NCBI RefSeq assembly: GCF_900104225.1
Contig: NZ_FNJK01000003.1
Coordinates: 124,001-188,000 of the forward strand
Reading direction: 5' to 3'
Length of the DNA: 64,000 bases
DNA from: Streptococcus equinus
Lineage (GTDB): Bacteria > Bacillota > Bacilli > Lactobacillales > Streptococcaceae
The notes beneath the pieces are model-generated. The model saw only the letters and a list, made by a program, of their open reading frames with translations, searched no databases and was not told the DNA's origin. Below, one piece after another: positions 46,387 to 56,186 of this stretch. Position numbers and translations under genes: made by a program. Positions within the stretch are counted from its first letter, which is position 1; each line of letters opens with the position of its first letter.

Positions 46387-46482
46387 TATTGTGAAGCAGA
46401 AGTCTTTTTAGGCGACAAGCAAAACTAAAAATGATAAGATGAGAAAAACGCTATCATAGGCGACTCTTAAGGAGAGATTTGA

Positions 46483-46980
46483 ATGTCTTATTTTGAAAAA
46501 TTTTTAAAAACAAATCAAGCATATGCAGACTTACATGGAACGGCGCATTTGCCTCAGAAACCTAAAACGCATGTTGCTATTGTTACTTGTATGGATTCAC
46601 GTCTGCATGTGGCGCATGCGCTGGGTTTGGCGCTTGGTGATGCTCATATTTTGCGGAACGCAGGCGGGCGCGTGACAGATGATACCATTCGTTCATTGGT
46701 GATTTCAGAGCAGCAACTTGGTACACGCGAGATTGTTGTTTTGCACCATACGGATTGTGGCATGCAGGGACTTAGTAATGAAGGCTTTGCAGAGCAGTTA
46801 GCGCGTGATCTAGGAGTAGAGGTGCATGGAAAAGACTTTTTGCCCTTTTCTGATGTTGAAGAAAGTGTCCGTGAGGATGTTAGAAAGCTGCGCGAGTCGC
46901 CGTTGATTCCTGATGATATCGTCATTTCAGGAGCTGTTTATGATGTTGATACAGGTCGCATTACAGAGGTTAGTATGTAA
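46483..46980 (+). CDS. Beta-class carbonic anhydrase
   Basis: 165 aa. Zinc ligands Cys36 (TCMDSR, with Asp38-Arg40 dyad), His89 and Cys92 (HHTDCGM). Supplies bicarbonate for carboxylations, important in streptococci growing in air. Start with AAGGAGAG. Monocistronic or with the following gene. Confidence 0.93.
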   Translation: MSYFEKFLKTNQAYADLHGTAHLPQKPKTHVAIVTCMDSRLHVAHALGLALGDAHILRNAGGRVTDDTIRSLVISEQQLGTREIVVLHHTDCGMQGLSNEGFAEQLARDLGVEVHGKDFLPFSDVEESVREDVRKLRESPLIPDDIVISGAVYDVDTGRITEVSM

Positions 46981-47033
46981 TTTGGGATTTAGAGAAAAGA
47001 GAAGTAGAAGTTTGAGAAATAAGGATAGAGGTT

Positions 47034-47531
47034 ATGCGAAGATTTGAAATCAAACAAAAAATATGGTCACTAGCTGGAAAGTTTGATATTTTTGATGAAG
47101 ATAAGCAGCTAGCCTATCATGTTCAAGGGTCCTTGTTAAAATTATTTAAAGAATTTACGATTTCTGATAGTCAAGGCAAAACCGTCAGTCATATCAAACA
47201 AGGTTTCAGTTTTCCTTTCCAGCGTTTTACGGTGACTTTTGCAGATGGTAAGGAAATCAGGATTCAAAGACGTTTTTCGTTATTAAAAGCTAAATATGAT
47301 ATCTCTGATTTTGGACTAGAGGTGTCAGGTGATATCTGGAATATGAATTTTAGCTTGCTTAATCAAGGACGTGAAGTTGCTACAATTCGCCAACAATGGT
47401 TTAAATTCCCTTCGACTTACCAAGTAGATATATATGATGATCACCTTTCAGACTTAGTTATATCTCTTGTGATTGCTATTGATTATGTGAAGGAAAAAGA
47501 ATCGAGTGCAGGCAGCGCAGCATCAAGTTAA
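47034..47531 (+). CDS. LURP-one-related/YxjI-like protein
   Basis: 165 aa of the tubby-like LURP-one-related fold: repeated beta strands with FEIKQKIWSLAGKFDIFDEDKQLAYHV at the N-terminus and a final hydrophobic helix (DLVISLVIAIDYV). The function of bacterial members is unknown. 53 nt after the carbonic anhydrase gene, with AGGATAGAGG before the ATG. Confidence 0.8.
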   Translation: MRRFEIKQKIWSLAGKFDIFDEDKQLAYHVQGSLLKLFKEFTISDSQGKTVSHIKQGFSFPFQRFTVTFADGKEIRIQRRFSLLKAKYDISDFGLEVSGDIWNMNFSLLNQGREVATIRQQWFKFPSTYQVDIYDDHLSDLVISLVIAIDYVKEKESSAGSAASS

Positions 47532-47653
47532 AACCTGATTGATCAAAATCTCAAATATAAGAAGGAATTCAGCTGTTTTTCAGCTGAATTTTTTGTTCCA
47601 ATACTAAAGATTGTGCTATAATAGAAACGATTGAAATTTAACAGGAGACGAAA

Positions 47654-49111
47654 ATGCCTAAGAAAATTCGCGTGCGTTATGCACCAAGTCCAACAGGACT
47701 TTTACACATCGGAAATGCGCGTACAGCGCTCTTTAATTATCTTTACGCTCGTCACCATGGTGGTGATTTTGTAATCCGTATCGAAGATACTGACCGTAAA
47801 CGTCATGTCGAAGACGGTGAACGTTCACAATTGGAAAACCTTAAATGGTTGGGAATGGATTGGGACGAAAGCCCACAAACTCACGAAAAATATCGCCAAT
47901 CAGAACGTTTGGACATCTACCAAAAATACATCGACCAATTGTTGGCTGAAGGTAAAGCTTATAAATCATACGTTACTGAAGAAGAACTAGCTGCAGAACG
48001 TGAACGCCAAGAAGCTGCTGGTGAAACACCTCGTTACATCAACGAATTCCTTGGTATGTCTGAAGAAGAAAAAGCTGCTTATATCGCAGAACGTGAAGCA
48101 AAAGGAATCATCCCTACTGTACGTTTGGCTGTTAACGAATCAGGTATCTATAAATGGCATGATATCGTTAAAGGTGACATCGAATTTGAAGGTGGAAACG
48201 TCGGTGGTGACTGGGTTATCCAGAAAAAAGATGGTTACCCAACATACAACTTTGCCGTTGTTATTGATGATCACTTGATGGAAATCTCTCACGTTATCCG
48301 TGGAGATGACCACATCGCAAACACACCAAAACAATTGATGGTTTACGAAGCACTTGGTTGGGAAGCACCAGAATTCGGTCACATGACATTGATTATCAAC
48401 TCTGAAACTGGTAAAAAATTGTCAAAACGTGACACAAACACTCTTCAATTCATCGAAGACTACCGTAAAAAAGGTTACATGCCAGAAGCAGTATTCAACT
48501 TTATCGCTCTTCTTGGTTGGAACCCTGGTGGTGAAGATGAAATCTTCTCACGTGAAGAATTGATCAAACTCTTTGATGAACACCGTTTGAGCAAATCTCC
48601 AGCTGCCTTTGACCAAAAGAAAATGGACTGGATGAGCAACGAATACATCAAGAATGCAGATTTCGATACAGTCTTTGCAATGGCTAAACCATTCTTGGAA
48701 AAAGCTGGTCGTTTGACTGACAAAGCTGAAAAATTGGTTGAACTTTACAAACCACAAATGAAATCTGTTGATGAAATCATTCCATTGACTGATTTGTTCT
48801 TTGAAGATTTCCCAGAATTGACAGATGCTGAAAAAGAATTCATGGCTGGTGAAACAGTTCCAACAGTTCTTGAAGCTTTCAAAGCTAAATTGGAAGCAAT
48901 GAGTGACGAAGATTTCAAATCAGAAAACATCTTCCCACAAATCAAAGCTGTTCAAAAAGAAACTGGTATTAAAGGTAAAAACCTATTCATGCCAATTCGT
49001 ATCGCCGTTTCAGGTGAAATGCACGGTCCAGAACTTCCAGATACTATCTACCTTCTTGGTCGTGAAAAATCAATCGAACACATCGAAAACATGCTTAACA
49101 ACTTGAAATAA
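47654..49111 (+). CDS. gltX: Glutamyl-tRNA synthetase
   Basis: 485 aa class I aminoacyl-tRNA synthetase. HIGH-type motif HIGN ([18 protein letters not shown]) and KMSKS-type KLSKRD are present. As streptococci lack glutaminyl-tRNA synthetase it probably also charges tRNA-Gln for GatCAB. Start with CAGGAGAC; no T-box in front. Strong codon bias. Confidence 0.97.
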   Translation: MPKKIRVRYAPSPTGLLHIGNARTALFNYLYARHHGGDFVIRIEDTDRKRHVEDGERSQLENLKWLGMDWDESPQTHEKYRQSERLDIYQKYIDQLLAEGKAYKSYVTEEELAAERERQEAAGETPRYINEFLGMSEEEKAAYIAEREAKGIIPTVRLAVNESGIYKWHDIVKGDIEFEGGNVGGDWVIQKKDGYPTYNFAVVIDDHLMEISHVIRGDDHIANTPKQLMVYEALGWEAPEFGHMTLIINSETGKKLSKRDTNTLQFIEDYRKKGYMPEAVFNFIALLGWNPGGEDEIFSREELIKLFDEHRLSKSPAAFDQKKMDWMSNEYIKNADFDTVFAMAKPFLEKAGRLTDKAEKLVELYKPQMKSVDEIIPLTDLFFEDFPELTDAEKEFMAGETVPTVLEAFKAKLEAMSDEDFKSENIFPQIKAVQKETGIKGKNLFMPIRIAVSGEMHGPELPDTIYLLGREKSIEHIENMLNNLK

Positions 49112-49118
49112 TATCAAT

Positions 49119-49151
49119 AAAAGTCTGAGATGAATGTCTCGGGCTTTTTGT
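49119..49151 (+). terminator. gltX terminator
   Basis: AAAAGTCTGAGA-tgaatg-TCTCGGGCTTTTT. Confidence 0.8.
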
Positions 49152-49287
49152 TTATAAATTATGAATTTTGAGAAATATTTTAATTTGTTGTGAAAAACGT
49201 TTTCTTTAACAATGCCTATTCTAAACGCTTTTAGTTCTTGTTATAATAGGCTTTAAAATTGTTTATTTATAAGTTAAGAGGAGTTAC

Positions 49288-50454
49288 ATGAAAAAAGACT
49301 ATTCTATCTTTTTTGTCCCAGGGATTATTTTAGTGGGTGCGGTAATGCGTATTCCATTTACGACAATTCCAACTGTCCTTAGCTATGTTGCGGACGGTCT
49401 TGGTGTTTCAGTTAATTCTTTGGGCGTTTTGACAAGTATTCCGTTGATTATGTTTGCCTTTTGTTCATCTTTGGCACCACGTTTAGCGGATAAATTTGGA
49501 CTTGAAAAATTATTCACTATGGTTTTGATTGCCATGTTTATTGGTTCAAGTATGCGTGTGCTTAACCTTCCAAGCCTTTATATCGGGACAATGATTATTG
49601 GAATCAGTATTGCTATGATGAATGTCTTGTTCCCAAGTGTCATTTTGGCAAACCAACCATTTCGAATTGGACTGTTGACAACAATCTACACAACAGCTAT
49701 GGGGCTTGCCTCATCAGTTGCTGCCTCAGTTGCTGTTCCAATTGTTAAAATGACATCGTGGAAAGGTTTGATTCTGATTCTTAGTTTCTTGATTTTGGTA
49801 GCTTTAGTGGTTTGGTTCCCAAATACTTTCCATAATCACATGACTGAGCAAGATGAAGAGAAACACTCATCATCTCTTTGGAAAAATAAAGCTGCCATTG
49901 CCCTTCTTGTTTTTGGTGGTTTGCAGTCACTTCTTTTCTATACAGGAATGACATGGTTGCCAACAATGGCTAGTCAAGCAGGTCTTTCAAGTGAAGCAGC
50001 TGGTATTTTGGCTTCTATTTATTCATTGATTAGCTTGCCATTTTCATTAACTATTCCAACTTTGACAACGAATCTTTCAAGTAAAAATCGTAAAATCATG
50101 CTTGCGATTGTGTCAGCATGTGCGATTGTAGGAACAGGTATGCTTTTATTCCAAACAAGCAGTTTTGCTTATTGGTTGACTGTTAATGTCTTAATCGGTA
50201 TTGCTGTTAGTGCCTTATTCCCTTACTTACTTGTGACTTTCTCAATGAAATCACATACACCAAGCCAAACAGCACAGTTGTCTGGTATGGTACAATCAGG
50301 AGGTTACTTCCTAGCGGCCTTTGGACCAACACTTTTTGGTTACAGCTTTGATCTTTTTGGTTCATGGACAGTAGCAGCACTTTGTTTATTTATCTGTACA
50401 ATTATTATGACAGTAGCCTTGTTCTATACAGAACGTTTTGAAAAAATTCAATAA
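49288..50454 (+). CDS. MFS transporter (CynX/NimT type)
   Basis: 388 aa, twelve membrane helices, with the MFS loop motif ASLAPRLADKFGLE-like between helices 2 and 3 (LAPRLADKFG). The overall pattern resembles CynX/NimT-type carriers; substrate unknown. AAGAGGAGT before ATG; monocistronic with its own terminator. Confidence 0.85.
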   Translation: MKKDYSIFFVPGIILVGAVMRIPFTTIPTVLSYVADGLGVSVNSLGVLTSIPLIMFAFCSSLAPRLADKFGLEKLFTMVLIAMFIGSSMRVLNLPSLYIGTMIIGISIAMMNVLFPSVILANQPFRIGLLTTIYTTAMGLASSVAASVAVPIVKMTSWKGLILILSFLILVALVVWFPNTFHNHMTEQDEEKHSSSLWKNKAAIALLVFGGLQSLLFYTGMTWLPTMASQAGLSSEAAGILASIYSLISLPFSLTIPTLTTNLSSKNRKIMLAIVSACAIVGTGMLLFQTSSFAYWLTVNVLIGIAVSALFPYLLVTFSMKSHTPSQTAQLSGMVQSGGYFLAAFGPTLFGYSFDLFGSWTVAALCLFICTIIMTVALFYTERFEKIQ

Positions 50455-50468
50455 TAAATGAAAAACAT

Positions 50469-50503
50469 TAGTTCCCTAGATTTGGCTAGGGAGCTTTTTT
50501 TGT
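50469..50503 (+). terminator. Terminator after the MFS gene
   Basis: AGTTCCCTAG-atttgg-CTAGGGAGCTTTTTTT. Confidence 0.9.
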
Positions 50504-50594
50504 ATAAAAAGTGCGGAATTTTTGTATATATACTGTATATTTGTTATAAAATCATAAAAAAGTAACTTTTTTTGAAAAAATATTCAAAAAAATG

Positions 50595-50633
50595 TTGACA
50601 GGGGTGAAAGGTATGTGTATAATTATACACATA
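50595..50633 (+). promoter_or_regulatory. argG promoter with ARG box
   Basis: TTGACA (50595-50600), 17 nt, TATAAT (50618-50623): a near-consensus promoter. A perfect 22-bp palindrome, TATGTGTATAA-TTATACACATA (50612-50633), covers the -10 and matches the ArgR/AhrC operator type. A second partial box (ACTGTATAT) lies near 50530. Repression by arginine is expected. Confidence 0.8.
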
Positions 50634-50673
50634 AAGTTGATAAAAACACAAAATAAGAAAAGAGAGTAGTCCT

Positions 50674-51864
50674 ATGTCAAAAGAAAAAGTTATCCTTGCG
50701 TACTCTGGTGGTCTTGATACTTCAGTTGCCATTACTTGGCTCATGAAAGATTATGATGTCGTTGCCGTTTGTATGGACGTTGGCGAAGGTAAAGACCTTG
50801 ATTTTATTCATGATAAAGCTCTTAAAGTTGGTGCGGTTGAATCTTATGTTCTTGATGTTAAAGATGAATTTGCTGAAGAATACGTACTACCAGCTCTTCA
50901 AGCCCACGCTTACTATGAACAAAAATACCCATTGGTATCAGCACTTAGCCGTCCAGTTATTTCTAAAAAATTGGTAGAAATTGCTCATAAAACTGGTGCA
51001 ACAACAATCGCTCACGGTTGTACTGGTAAAGGTAATGACCAAGTTCGTTTTGAAGTGGCAATCGCTGCGCTTGATCCAGAATTGAAAGTTATCGCTCCAG
51101 TTCGTGAATGGAAATGGTCTCGTGAAGAAGAAATCGAATACGCAAAAGCAAACGGTGTTCCAGTTCCTGCAGACCTTGACAACCCATATTCAGTTGACCA
51201 AAACCTTTGGGGACGTGCTAACGAATGTGGTGTTCTTGAAAACCCATGGAACCAAGCTCCAGAAGATGCTTTTGGTATCACAACTTCACCAGAAGAAGCT
51301 CCTGATACACCAGAATTCATCGATATCGAATTCAAAGCTGGTAAACCAGTTGCCCTTAATGGCAAAGAAATGAAACTAGCTGACCTTATCCAAGAAGTGA
51401 ATGCTATCGCTGGTAAACATGGTATCGGACGTATCGACCACGTTGAAAACCGTTTGGTTGGTATCAAATCTCGTGAAATTTACGAATGTCCAGGTGCTAT
51501 CACACTTTTGACAGCTCACAAAGAAATCGAAGACATCACATTGGTTCGTGAAGTTTCTCATTTCAAACCAGTTCTCGAAAATGAATTGTCAAACCTTATC
51601 TACAATGCTTTGTGGTTCAGTCCTGCAACAGAAGCTATTATTGCTTACATCAAAGAAACACAAAAAGTGGTTAACGGTACTGCTAAAGTGAAACTTTACA
51701 AAGGACATGCGCAAGTTGTTGCTCGTAAATCACCAAACTCACTTTACGATGAAAACTTGGCAACATACACATCAGCTGATAGCTTTGACCAAGATGCAGC
51801 TGTTGGTTTCATCAAACTTTGGGGACTACCAACTCAAGTTAACTCACAAGTTAACAATAAATAA
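50674..51864 (+). CDS. argG: Argininosuccinate synthase
   Basis: 396 aa. P-loop AYSGGLDTS near the N-terminus, followed by [13 protein letters not shown]. Joins citrulline and aspartate with ATP. Start supported by the family N-terminus ([15 protein letters not shown]) with AGAGAG upstream. argH follows after a long structured spacer, which is unusual for this pair. Confidence 0.97.
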   Translation: MSKEKVILAYSGGLDTSVAITWLMKDYDVVAVCMDVGEGKDLDFIHDKALKVGAVESYVLDVKDEFAEEYVLPALQAHAYYEQKYPLVSALSRPVISKKLVEIAHKTGATTIAHGCTGKGNDQVRFEVAIAALDPELKVIAPVREWKWSREEEIEYAKANGVPVPADLDNPYSVDQNLWGRANECGVLENPWNQAPEDAFGITTSPEEAPDTPEFIDIEFKAGKPVALNGKEMKLADLIQEVNAIAGKHGIGRIDHVENRLVGIKSREIYECPGAITLLTAHKEIEDITLVREVSHFKPVLENELSNLIYNALWFSPATEAIIAYIKETQKVVNGTAKVKLYKGHAQVVARKSPNSLYDENLATYTSADSFDQDAAVGFIKLWGLPTQVNSQVNNK

Positions 51865-52347
51865 TATATCTGCGTAAGCAGAAAATAATGAAAAAGAAAA
51901 GAAAAACACAGGCGTGAATCAGTCACAGCCAATAAACAAGAAAAGAATTGGGGAGAAATTTTCATGGCTAATCAAGGAAGAATGGCGCAGGCTGTACTTA
52001 GGGTACGGCAAGCCATGATGACGATGATTAGTACCGAAAATTTCCACCAAGCTTCAGATAAAAGGGGACAGGGAGCCCCATCTGAGACTCTTTTCTTATA
52101 ACTTACCAAACCTCGTTAATGTCAACAGAGAGTGGCATCGAGCTTAAATAATGATATCCGGAGAGAATCATTTAAGAAATCGCCCCGTGAGGCAACACAC
52201 TATAAGTCCTAGGTCGCTCCTTGGACTTATTTAGTATAGTCGCTTCGCTTGCTTTAAAAGCAAGTGAACCAGCTATACTCATGACTAGATAAGAAAAGAG
52301 AAAGGCTTTGAACGCCACTTGGGATGGTAGTTCATTGTATCATTGCT
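51865..52347 (+). other. Structured spacer between argG and argH
   Basis: 480 nt with extensive complementarity. AAGAAAAGA (51938-51946) pairs with TCTTTTCTT (52089-52097), enclosing CATGGCT/AGCCATG (51963-51969, 52011-52017), GAGAAATTTTC/GAAAATTTCC, GTAC/GTAC, and CAGAT..GGGG..CCCC..ATCTG. A second domain has CTTAAAT..TGAT/ATCATTTAAG, GCC/GGC and ATAAGTCC/GGACTTAT; a last hairpin AGTATAG/CTATACT precedes argH. No T-box motif or known riboswitch was recognised. It may be a leader, an attenuator or a free RNA. Confidence 0.6.
51964..52101 (+). CDS. Possible 45-aa leader peptide with rare Arg codons
   Basis: ATG 51964 lies 8 nt behind GGGGAG. The product starts MANQGRMAQAVLRVRQ and ends ETLFL. 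All four Arg codons are rare ones (AGA, AGG, CGG, AGG), whereas neighbouring genes use CGT/CGC. Position before argH suggests arginine-dependent attenuation, but the frame coincides with strong RNA structure and may be chance. Confidence 0.3.
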   Translation: MANQGRMAQAVLRVRQAMMTMISTENFHQASDKRGQGAPSETLFL

Positions 52348-53742
52348 ATGACAACAGAAAATCATAAATTATGGGGCGGGCGTTTTGAAGCTGGTCTTGA
52401 AAAGTGGGTTGAAGAATTTGGAGCATCGATTTCTTTTGACCAAAAAATGGCAGAATTTGATTTGAAAGGCTCAATTGCTCACGTGACCATGCTTGGTGAA
52501 ACAGGGATTATCGCAAAAGACGAAGCTGCGCAAATCAAAGCAGGTCTTGAAGAATTGCTTGCAGAATACAAGGCAGGAAAAATTGAATTTGATGTGTCAA
52601 ACGAAGACATTCACATGAATATGGAAAGTCTTTTGACAGCAAAAATTGGTCCTGTAGCTGGTAAATTACACACAGCTCGTTCACGTAATGACCAAGTGGC
52701 AACAGATATGCACTTGTATTTGAAAGCCAAACTTGATGAAGTGATTGAAAAGCTTACGAACTTGCGTAAAACTTTGGTTCATTTGGCTGATGAACATGTC
52801 TACACTATCATGCCAGGTTATACGCATTTACAACATGCTCAACCTATTTCATTTGGACATCATTTGATGGCATACTACAACATGTTTACACGTGATAGTG
52901 AACGTTTTGAATTTAACATCAAGCATGCTGACATGTCACCACTTGGCGCAGCTGCTCTTGCTGGAACAACTTTCCCAATTGATCGTGAGATGACAGCAGA
53001 GCTCATGGGCTTTGCTAAACCATACAGCAACTCACTTGATGCGGTGTCTGACCGTGATTTTATTCTAGAATTTTTGTCAAACAGTTCTATTTTGATGATG
53101 CACATGAGCCGTATCTGTGAAGAAATCATCAGCTGGTGCTCAAATGAATTTAAGTTTGTGACACTTTCTGATACCTTCTCAACAGGATCATCAATCATGC
53201 CACAGAAGAAAAATCCAGATATGGCTGAGTTGATTCGTGGAAAATCTGGTCGTGTTTACGGTAACTTATTTGGCCTTTTGACAGTCATGAAATCTTTACC
53301 TTTGGCTTACAATAAAGATTTGCAAGAAGATAAAGAAGGCATGTTTGATACAGTTGAAACAATTACAGTAGCTATCGATATTTTGGCTGGCATGCTTAAA
53401 ACAATGACCGTCAACAAAGAGCACATGGCTGAATCTACTGAAAAAGACTTCTCAAATGCAACTGAGTTGGCTGACTATCTTGCAAGCAAAGGTCTTCCAT
53501 TCCGTCAAGCACATGAAATTGTTGGTAAATTGGTTCTAGAATGCACTAAAGCAGGTTATTATTTGCAAGATGTGCCGTTTGAACGCTATCAAGAAATTTC
53601 AGATTTGATTGAAGAAGATATCTATGAAACACTGAAATCTCATACAGCTGTTGAACGTCGTCATTCACTAGGTGGTACAGGTTTTGATCAAGTGAAATGG
53701 CAGATTAAATTAGCCAATGAAGCCTTGCAAACTCTAGATTAA
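52348..53742 (+). CDS. argH: Argininosuccinate lyase
   Basis: 464 aa fumarase-superfamily enzyme releasing arginine and fumarate. LWGGRFEAG at the N-terminus and the signature [12 protein letters not shown] are present, with catalytic-loop Ser in this signature and His in [15 protein letters not shown] regions. ATG 52348 gives the family N-terminus. No Shine-Dalgarno is evident; TATCAT lies 5 nt upstream, so a near-leaderless start or readthrough from argG are both possible. Confidence 0.96.
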   Translation: MTTENHKLWGGRFEAGLEKWVEEFGASISFDQKMAEFDLKGSIAHVTMLGETGIIAKDEAAQIKAGLEELLAEYKAGKIEFDVSNEDIHMNMESLLTAKIGPVAGKLHTARSRNDQVATDMHLYLKAKLDEVIEKLTNLRKTLVHLADEHVYTIMPGYTHLQHAQPISFGHHLMAYYNMFTRDSERFEFNIKHADMSPLGAAALAGTTFPIDREMTAELMGFAKPYSNSLDAVSDRDFILEFLSNSSILMMHMSRICEEIISWCSNEFKFVTLSDTFSTGSSIMPQKKNPDMAELIRGKSGRVYGNLFGLLTVMKSLPLAYNKDLQEDKEGMFDTVETITVAIDILAGMLKTMTVNKEHMAESTEKDFSNATELADYLASKGLPFRQAHEIVGKLVLECTKAGYYLQDVPFERYQEISDLIEEDIYETLKSHTAVERRHSLGGTGFDQVKWQIKLANEALQTLD

Positions 53743-53805
53743 TAGACACTTAGGCTTTCCAAGATTTTTAAGCGTATTTTCCAATAAAAATATTTTAAAG
53801 ATAAT

Positions 53806-53838
53806 AAGCCCAAACTCCTTAGAGGTTAGGGCTTTTTT
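53806..53838 (+). terminator. argH terminator
   Basis: AAGCCCaaACTCC-tta-GAGGTtaGGGCTTTTTT. Confidence 0.75.
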
Positions 53839-53882
53839 GAATTTTATGGTATAATAAAAATAATTTAGAATGGAGTCGTACG

Positions 53883-54245
53883 TTGAAGAAAACCTATCGT
53901 GTCAAAAGTGACAAAGATTTTCAGGCGATTTTTAGCAAAGGAACAAGTGTTGCTAACCGAAAATTTGTCCTTTATCATTTAGAAAAAAATCAGAGCCACT
54001 ATCGAGTAGGGCTTTCTGTGAGCAAAAAACTTGGTAACGCAGTTACTCGTAATAGTATTAAACGAAAAATTCGTCACGTTATCATGGAATTGTCACCAAA
54101 TTTGATTAATAATCAGGACTTTGTCATCATTGCACGTAAAGGTGTCGAGGAACTTGATTACCATGAAGTGAAGAAAAATTTATTGCATGTTTTAAAACTT
54201 GCTAATTTATATCAGGAAGGTCTCAATAGTGAAAAGAAAGATTAA
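53883..54245 (+). CDS. rnpA: Ribonuclease P protein component
   Basis: 120 aa basic protein binding RNase P RNA. The RNR motif region [16 protein letters not shown] and the N-terminal [16 protein letters not shown] are characteristic. TTG start with GGAGTC upstream. Overlaps yidC by 17 nt. Normally adjacent to rpmH in bacteria; here they are 6.4 kb apart. Confidence 0.96.
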   Translation: MKKTYRVKSDKDFQAIFSKGTSVANRKFVLYHLEKNQSHYRVGLSVSKKLGNAVTRNSIKRKIRHVIMELSPNLINNQDFVIIARKGVEELDYHEVKKNLLHVLKLANLYQEGLNSEKKD

Positions 54246-55044
54246 ATTATTAGGATTAAGTAGTCTTACTTTAGGACTTTTGGCTGCTTGTGGGCGCAGC
54301 GAAGTAACCGCTTCATCAACCAATGGTTGGGAACAAATTGTTTACTTCTTTGCCAAAGCTATTCAGTGGCTTTCAATTAATGGTCGTATTGGTGTAGGGA
54401 TTGTCCTATTTACCATTATCATTCGTGCTATCATGATGCCGCTTTACAACATGCAAATCAAATCTGGTCAAAAGATGCAAGATTTGCAGCCAGAGCTTAA
54501 AAAATTACAAGAAAAATATCCTGGCCGTGATACAGACAGCCGCATGAAATTAACTGAAGAAAGCCAAGCCTTATACAAAGAATATGGTGTTAATCCATAT
54601 GCGACAATGCTTCCTTTGATTGTTCAATTGCCAATTTTGATGGCTTTGTATCAAGCATTGACGCGTGTTGCTTTCTTGAAAACAGGAACATTTTTATGGA
54701 TTGAGTTATCACAACCGGATCCATACTACATCTTGCCTGTCTTAGCTGCTTTCTTTACTTTCCTTTCAACTTGGTTGAGTAATAAAGCTGCGCGTGAAAA
54801 AAATATTGCCATGACCATCATGACTTATGCGATGCCGATTATGATTTTCTTTATGGGGTTCAGATTGGCTTCAGGGGTTGTGCTTTATTGGACAGTATCA
54901 TATGCATTCCAAGTGTTCCAAATTCTTTTATTGAACAATCCTTTTAAAATTATTGCAAAACGTAAGGAAGAGGAGAACGCTGAAAAAGAACGTGCGGCTA
55001 AAATTCGTCGTGCTAAGAAGAAAGCGCAAAAGAGAAGAAAGTAA
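54229..55044 (+). CDS. yidC: Membrane protein insertase YidC (lipoprotein type)
   Basis: 271 aa from GTG 54229, which has CAGGAAGG upstream. Lipobox LAAC with Cys21, then the Oxa1 core: [22 protein letters not shown] with the conserved groove Arg in the first helix, and four further helices. Very basic C-terminal tail ([12 protein letters not shown]) for ribosome contact. Inserts membrane proteins, with or without SRP. Confidence 0.96.
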   Translation: MKRKIKLLGLSSLTLGLLAACGRSEVTASSTNGWEQIVYFFAKAIQWLSINGRIGVGIVLFTIIIRAIMMPLYNMQIKSGQKMQDLQPELKKLQEKYPGRDTDSRMKLTEESQALYKEYGVNPYATMLPLIVQLPILMALYQALTRVAFLKTGTFLWIELSQPDPYYILPVLAAFFTFLSTWLSNKAAREKNIAMTIMTYAMPIMIFFMGFRLASGVVLYWTVSYAFQVFQILLLNNPFKIIAKRKEEENAEKERAAKIRRAKKKAQKRRK

Positions 55045-55056
55045 GAGGATAAGAAT

Positions 55057-56064
55057 ATGGTAATATTCACAGGTCGGACTGTTGAAGATGCTATTGAAAA
55101 AGGTTTGAAAGAGTTAAATCTTTCACGTCTTAAAGCCCACATTAAAGTTGTTTCTCGTGAGAAAAAGGGTTTCTTTGGTTTTGGTAAGAAACCGGCTCAA
55201 GTAGATATTGAAGGGATTAACGAAGTAACTGCTCATCGAGCAAATCAAAAAGCTGTTAAAGGTGTGCCAGAAGAAGTTAATCAAAAAAATGAGCCAGTAT
55301 CATCAAAATTTGAAGATACTATGGAGCTTCGAAAAGTTGCTAGCATCATTAAGAAAATGGAAGAGCGTGGCGAAGTCATTGATGACTCAGTCAAAGAAGA
55401 TATCGTCATGCACAAGAAAAAAACACAAACCATTCTTGAAGAAGCTGGTCACACAGAAGTTCTAGAAGCACTTGGCAAAGTAAATGACGCTAAAGAAGTT
55501 GCTCAAGAGGCTAAAGAAGTTTCAGACACACCCAAACCTGTTAATACAGATCAAAGCTTTGAAGAATTTGTTGCTAGTGAATTTCCAGCTCAACGTGAAT
55601 TGAGCAAAGATATTGAAAAAGCAACTGAAGAAGTTGCCGACTACGTTAAAAAAGTGATTTATGAGATGGATATTGAGGCAACTGTTGAGACAAGCCACAA
55701 CCGTCGTCAAATCAACTTACAAATTGAAACACCAGAAGCAGGTCGAGTGATTGGTTATCACGGAAAAGTCTTGAAGTCACTTCAATTGCTTTCACAAAAT
55801 TTCTTACATGACCGCTATTCAAAGAACTTCTCTGTTATCTTAAATGTTCATGATTACGTAGAACATCGTACAGAAACATTGATTGAATTCACACGTAAAG
55901 CTGCTAGTCGCGTACTTGAAACTGGTAAAGATTATGTTATGGATCCAATGAGTAATAGTGAACGAAAAATTGTTCATAAAACAATCACTGGTATCGAAGG
56001 TGTTGATAGTTATTCTGAAGGTAACGATCCAAATCGTTATGTGGTTGTCACACCTGTTCAATAA
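55057..56064 (+). CDS. khpB: RNA-binding protein KhpB/Jag (Jag-N, KH, R3H)
   Basis: 335 aa. Jag-N domain at 1-52 (FTGRTVEDAIEKGLKEL, KGFFGFGKKPA), a charged linker to about 190, a KH domain (ETPEAGRVIGYHGKVLKSLQLL) and an R3H domain at the C-terminus (YSEGNDPNRYVVV). Works with KhpA in RNA binding and cell elongation in streptococci. Standard place after yidC. Confidence 0.95.
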   Translation: MVIFTGRTVEDAIEKGLKELNLSRLKAHIKVVSREKKGFFGFGKKPAQVDIEGINEVTAHRANQKAVKGVPEEVNQKNEPVSSKFEDTMELRKVASIIKKMEERGEVIDDSVKEDIVMHKKKTQTILEEAGHTEVLEALGKVNDAKEVAQEAKEVSDTPKPVNTDQSFEEFVASEFPAQRELSKDIEKATEEVADYVKKVIYEMDIEATVETSHNRRQINLQIETPEAGRVIGYHGKVLKSLQLLSQNFLHDRYSKNFSVILNVHDYVEHRTETLIEFTRKAASRVLETGKDYVMDPMSNSERKIVHKTITGIEGVDSYSEGNDPNRYVVVTPVQ

Positions 56065-56068
56065 GAGG

Positions 56069-56092
56069 AAAAAGCCCGTTAGGGCTTTTTTA
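56069..56092 (+). terminator. jag terminator
   Basis: AAAAGCCC-gtta-GGGCTTTTTT. Confidence 0.85.
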
Positions 56093-56093
56093 T

Positions 56094-56126
56094 TTACCGC
56101 TTACCAATTATTTTTAACCGCTTACC
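56094..56126 (+). promoter_or_regulatory. Direct repeats, probable LytTR operator
   Basis: ACCGCTTACC occurs at 56096-56105 and 56117-56126, exactly 21 bp (two helical turns) apart. They lie upstream of a TAAAAT-like -10 (56157-56162) for an operon that codes for a LytTR regulator, whose family binds such tandem repeats. A hairpin AAAAAGGCT/AGCCTTTTTT (56129-56155) lies between. Confidence 0.6.
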
Positions 56127-56186
56127 GAAAAAGGCTTTATATCGAGCCTTTTTTTGATAAAATAATGTCAAAAGGGAGGGACGATT

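Noticed and set aside
51865-52347. T-box leader, RNase P RNA or tmRNA in the argG-argH spacer
   Set aside because: The T-box core TGG.ACCGCG is absent (GAGTGGCATCGAG is only a weak resemblance), and the conserved cores of RNase P RNA and tmRNA are not present.
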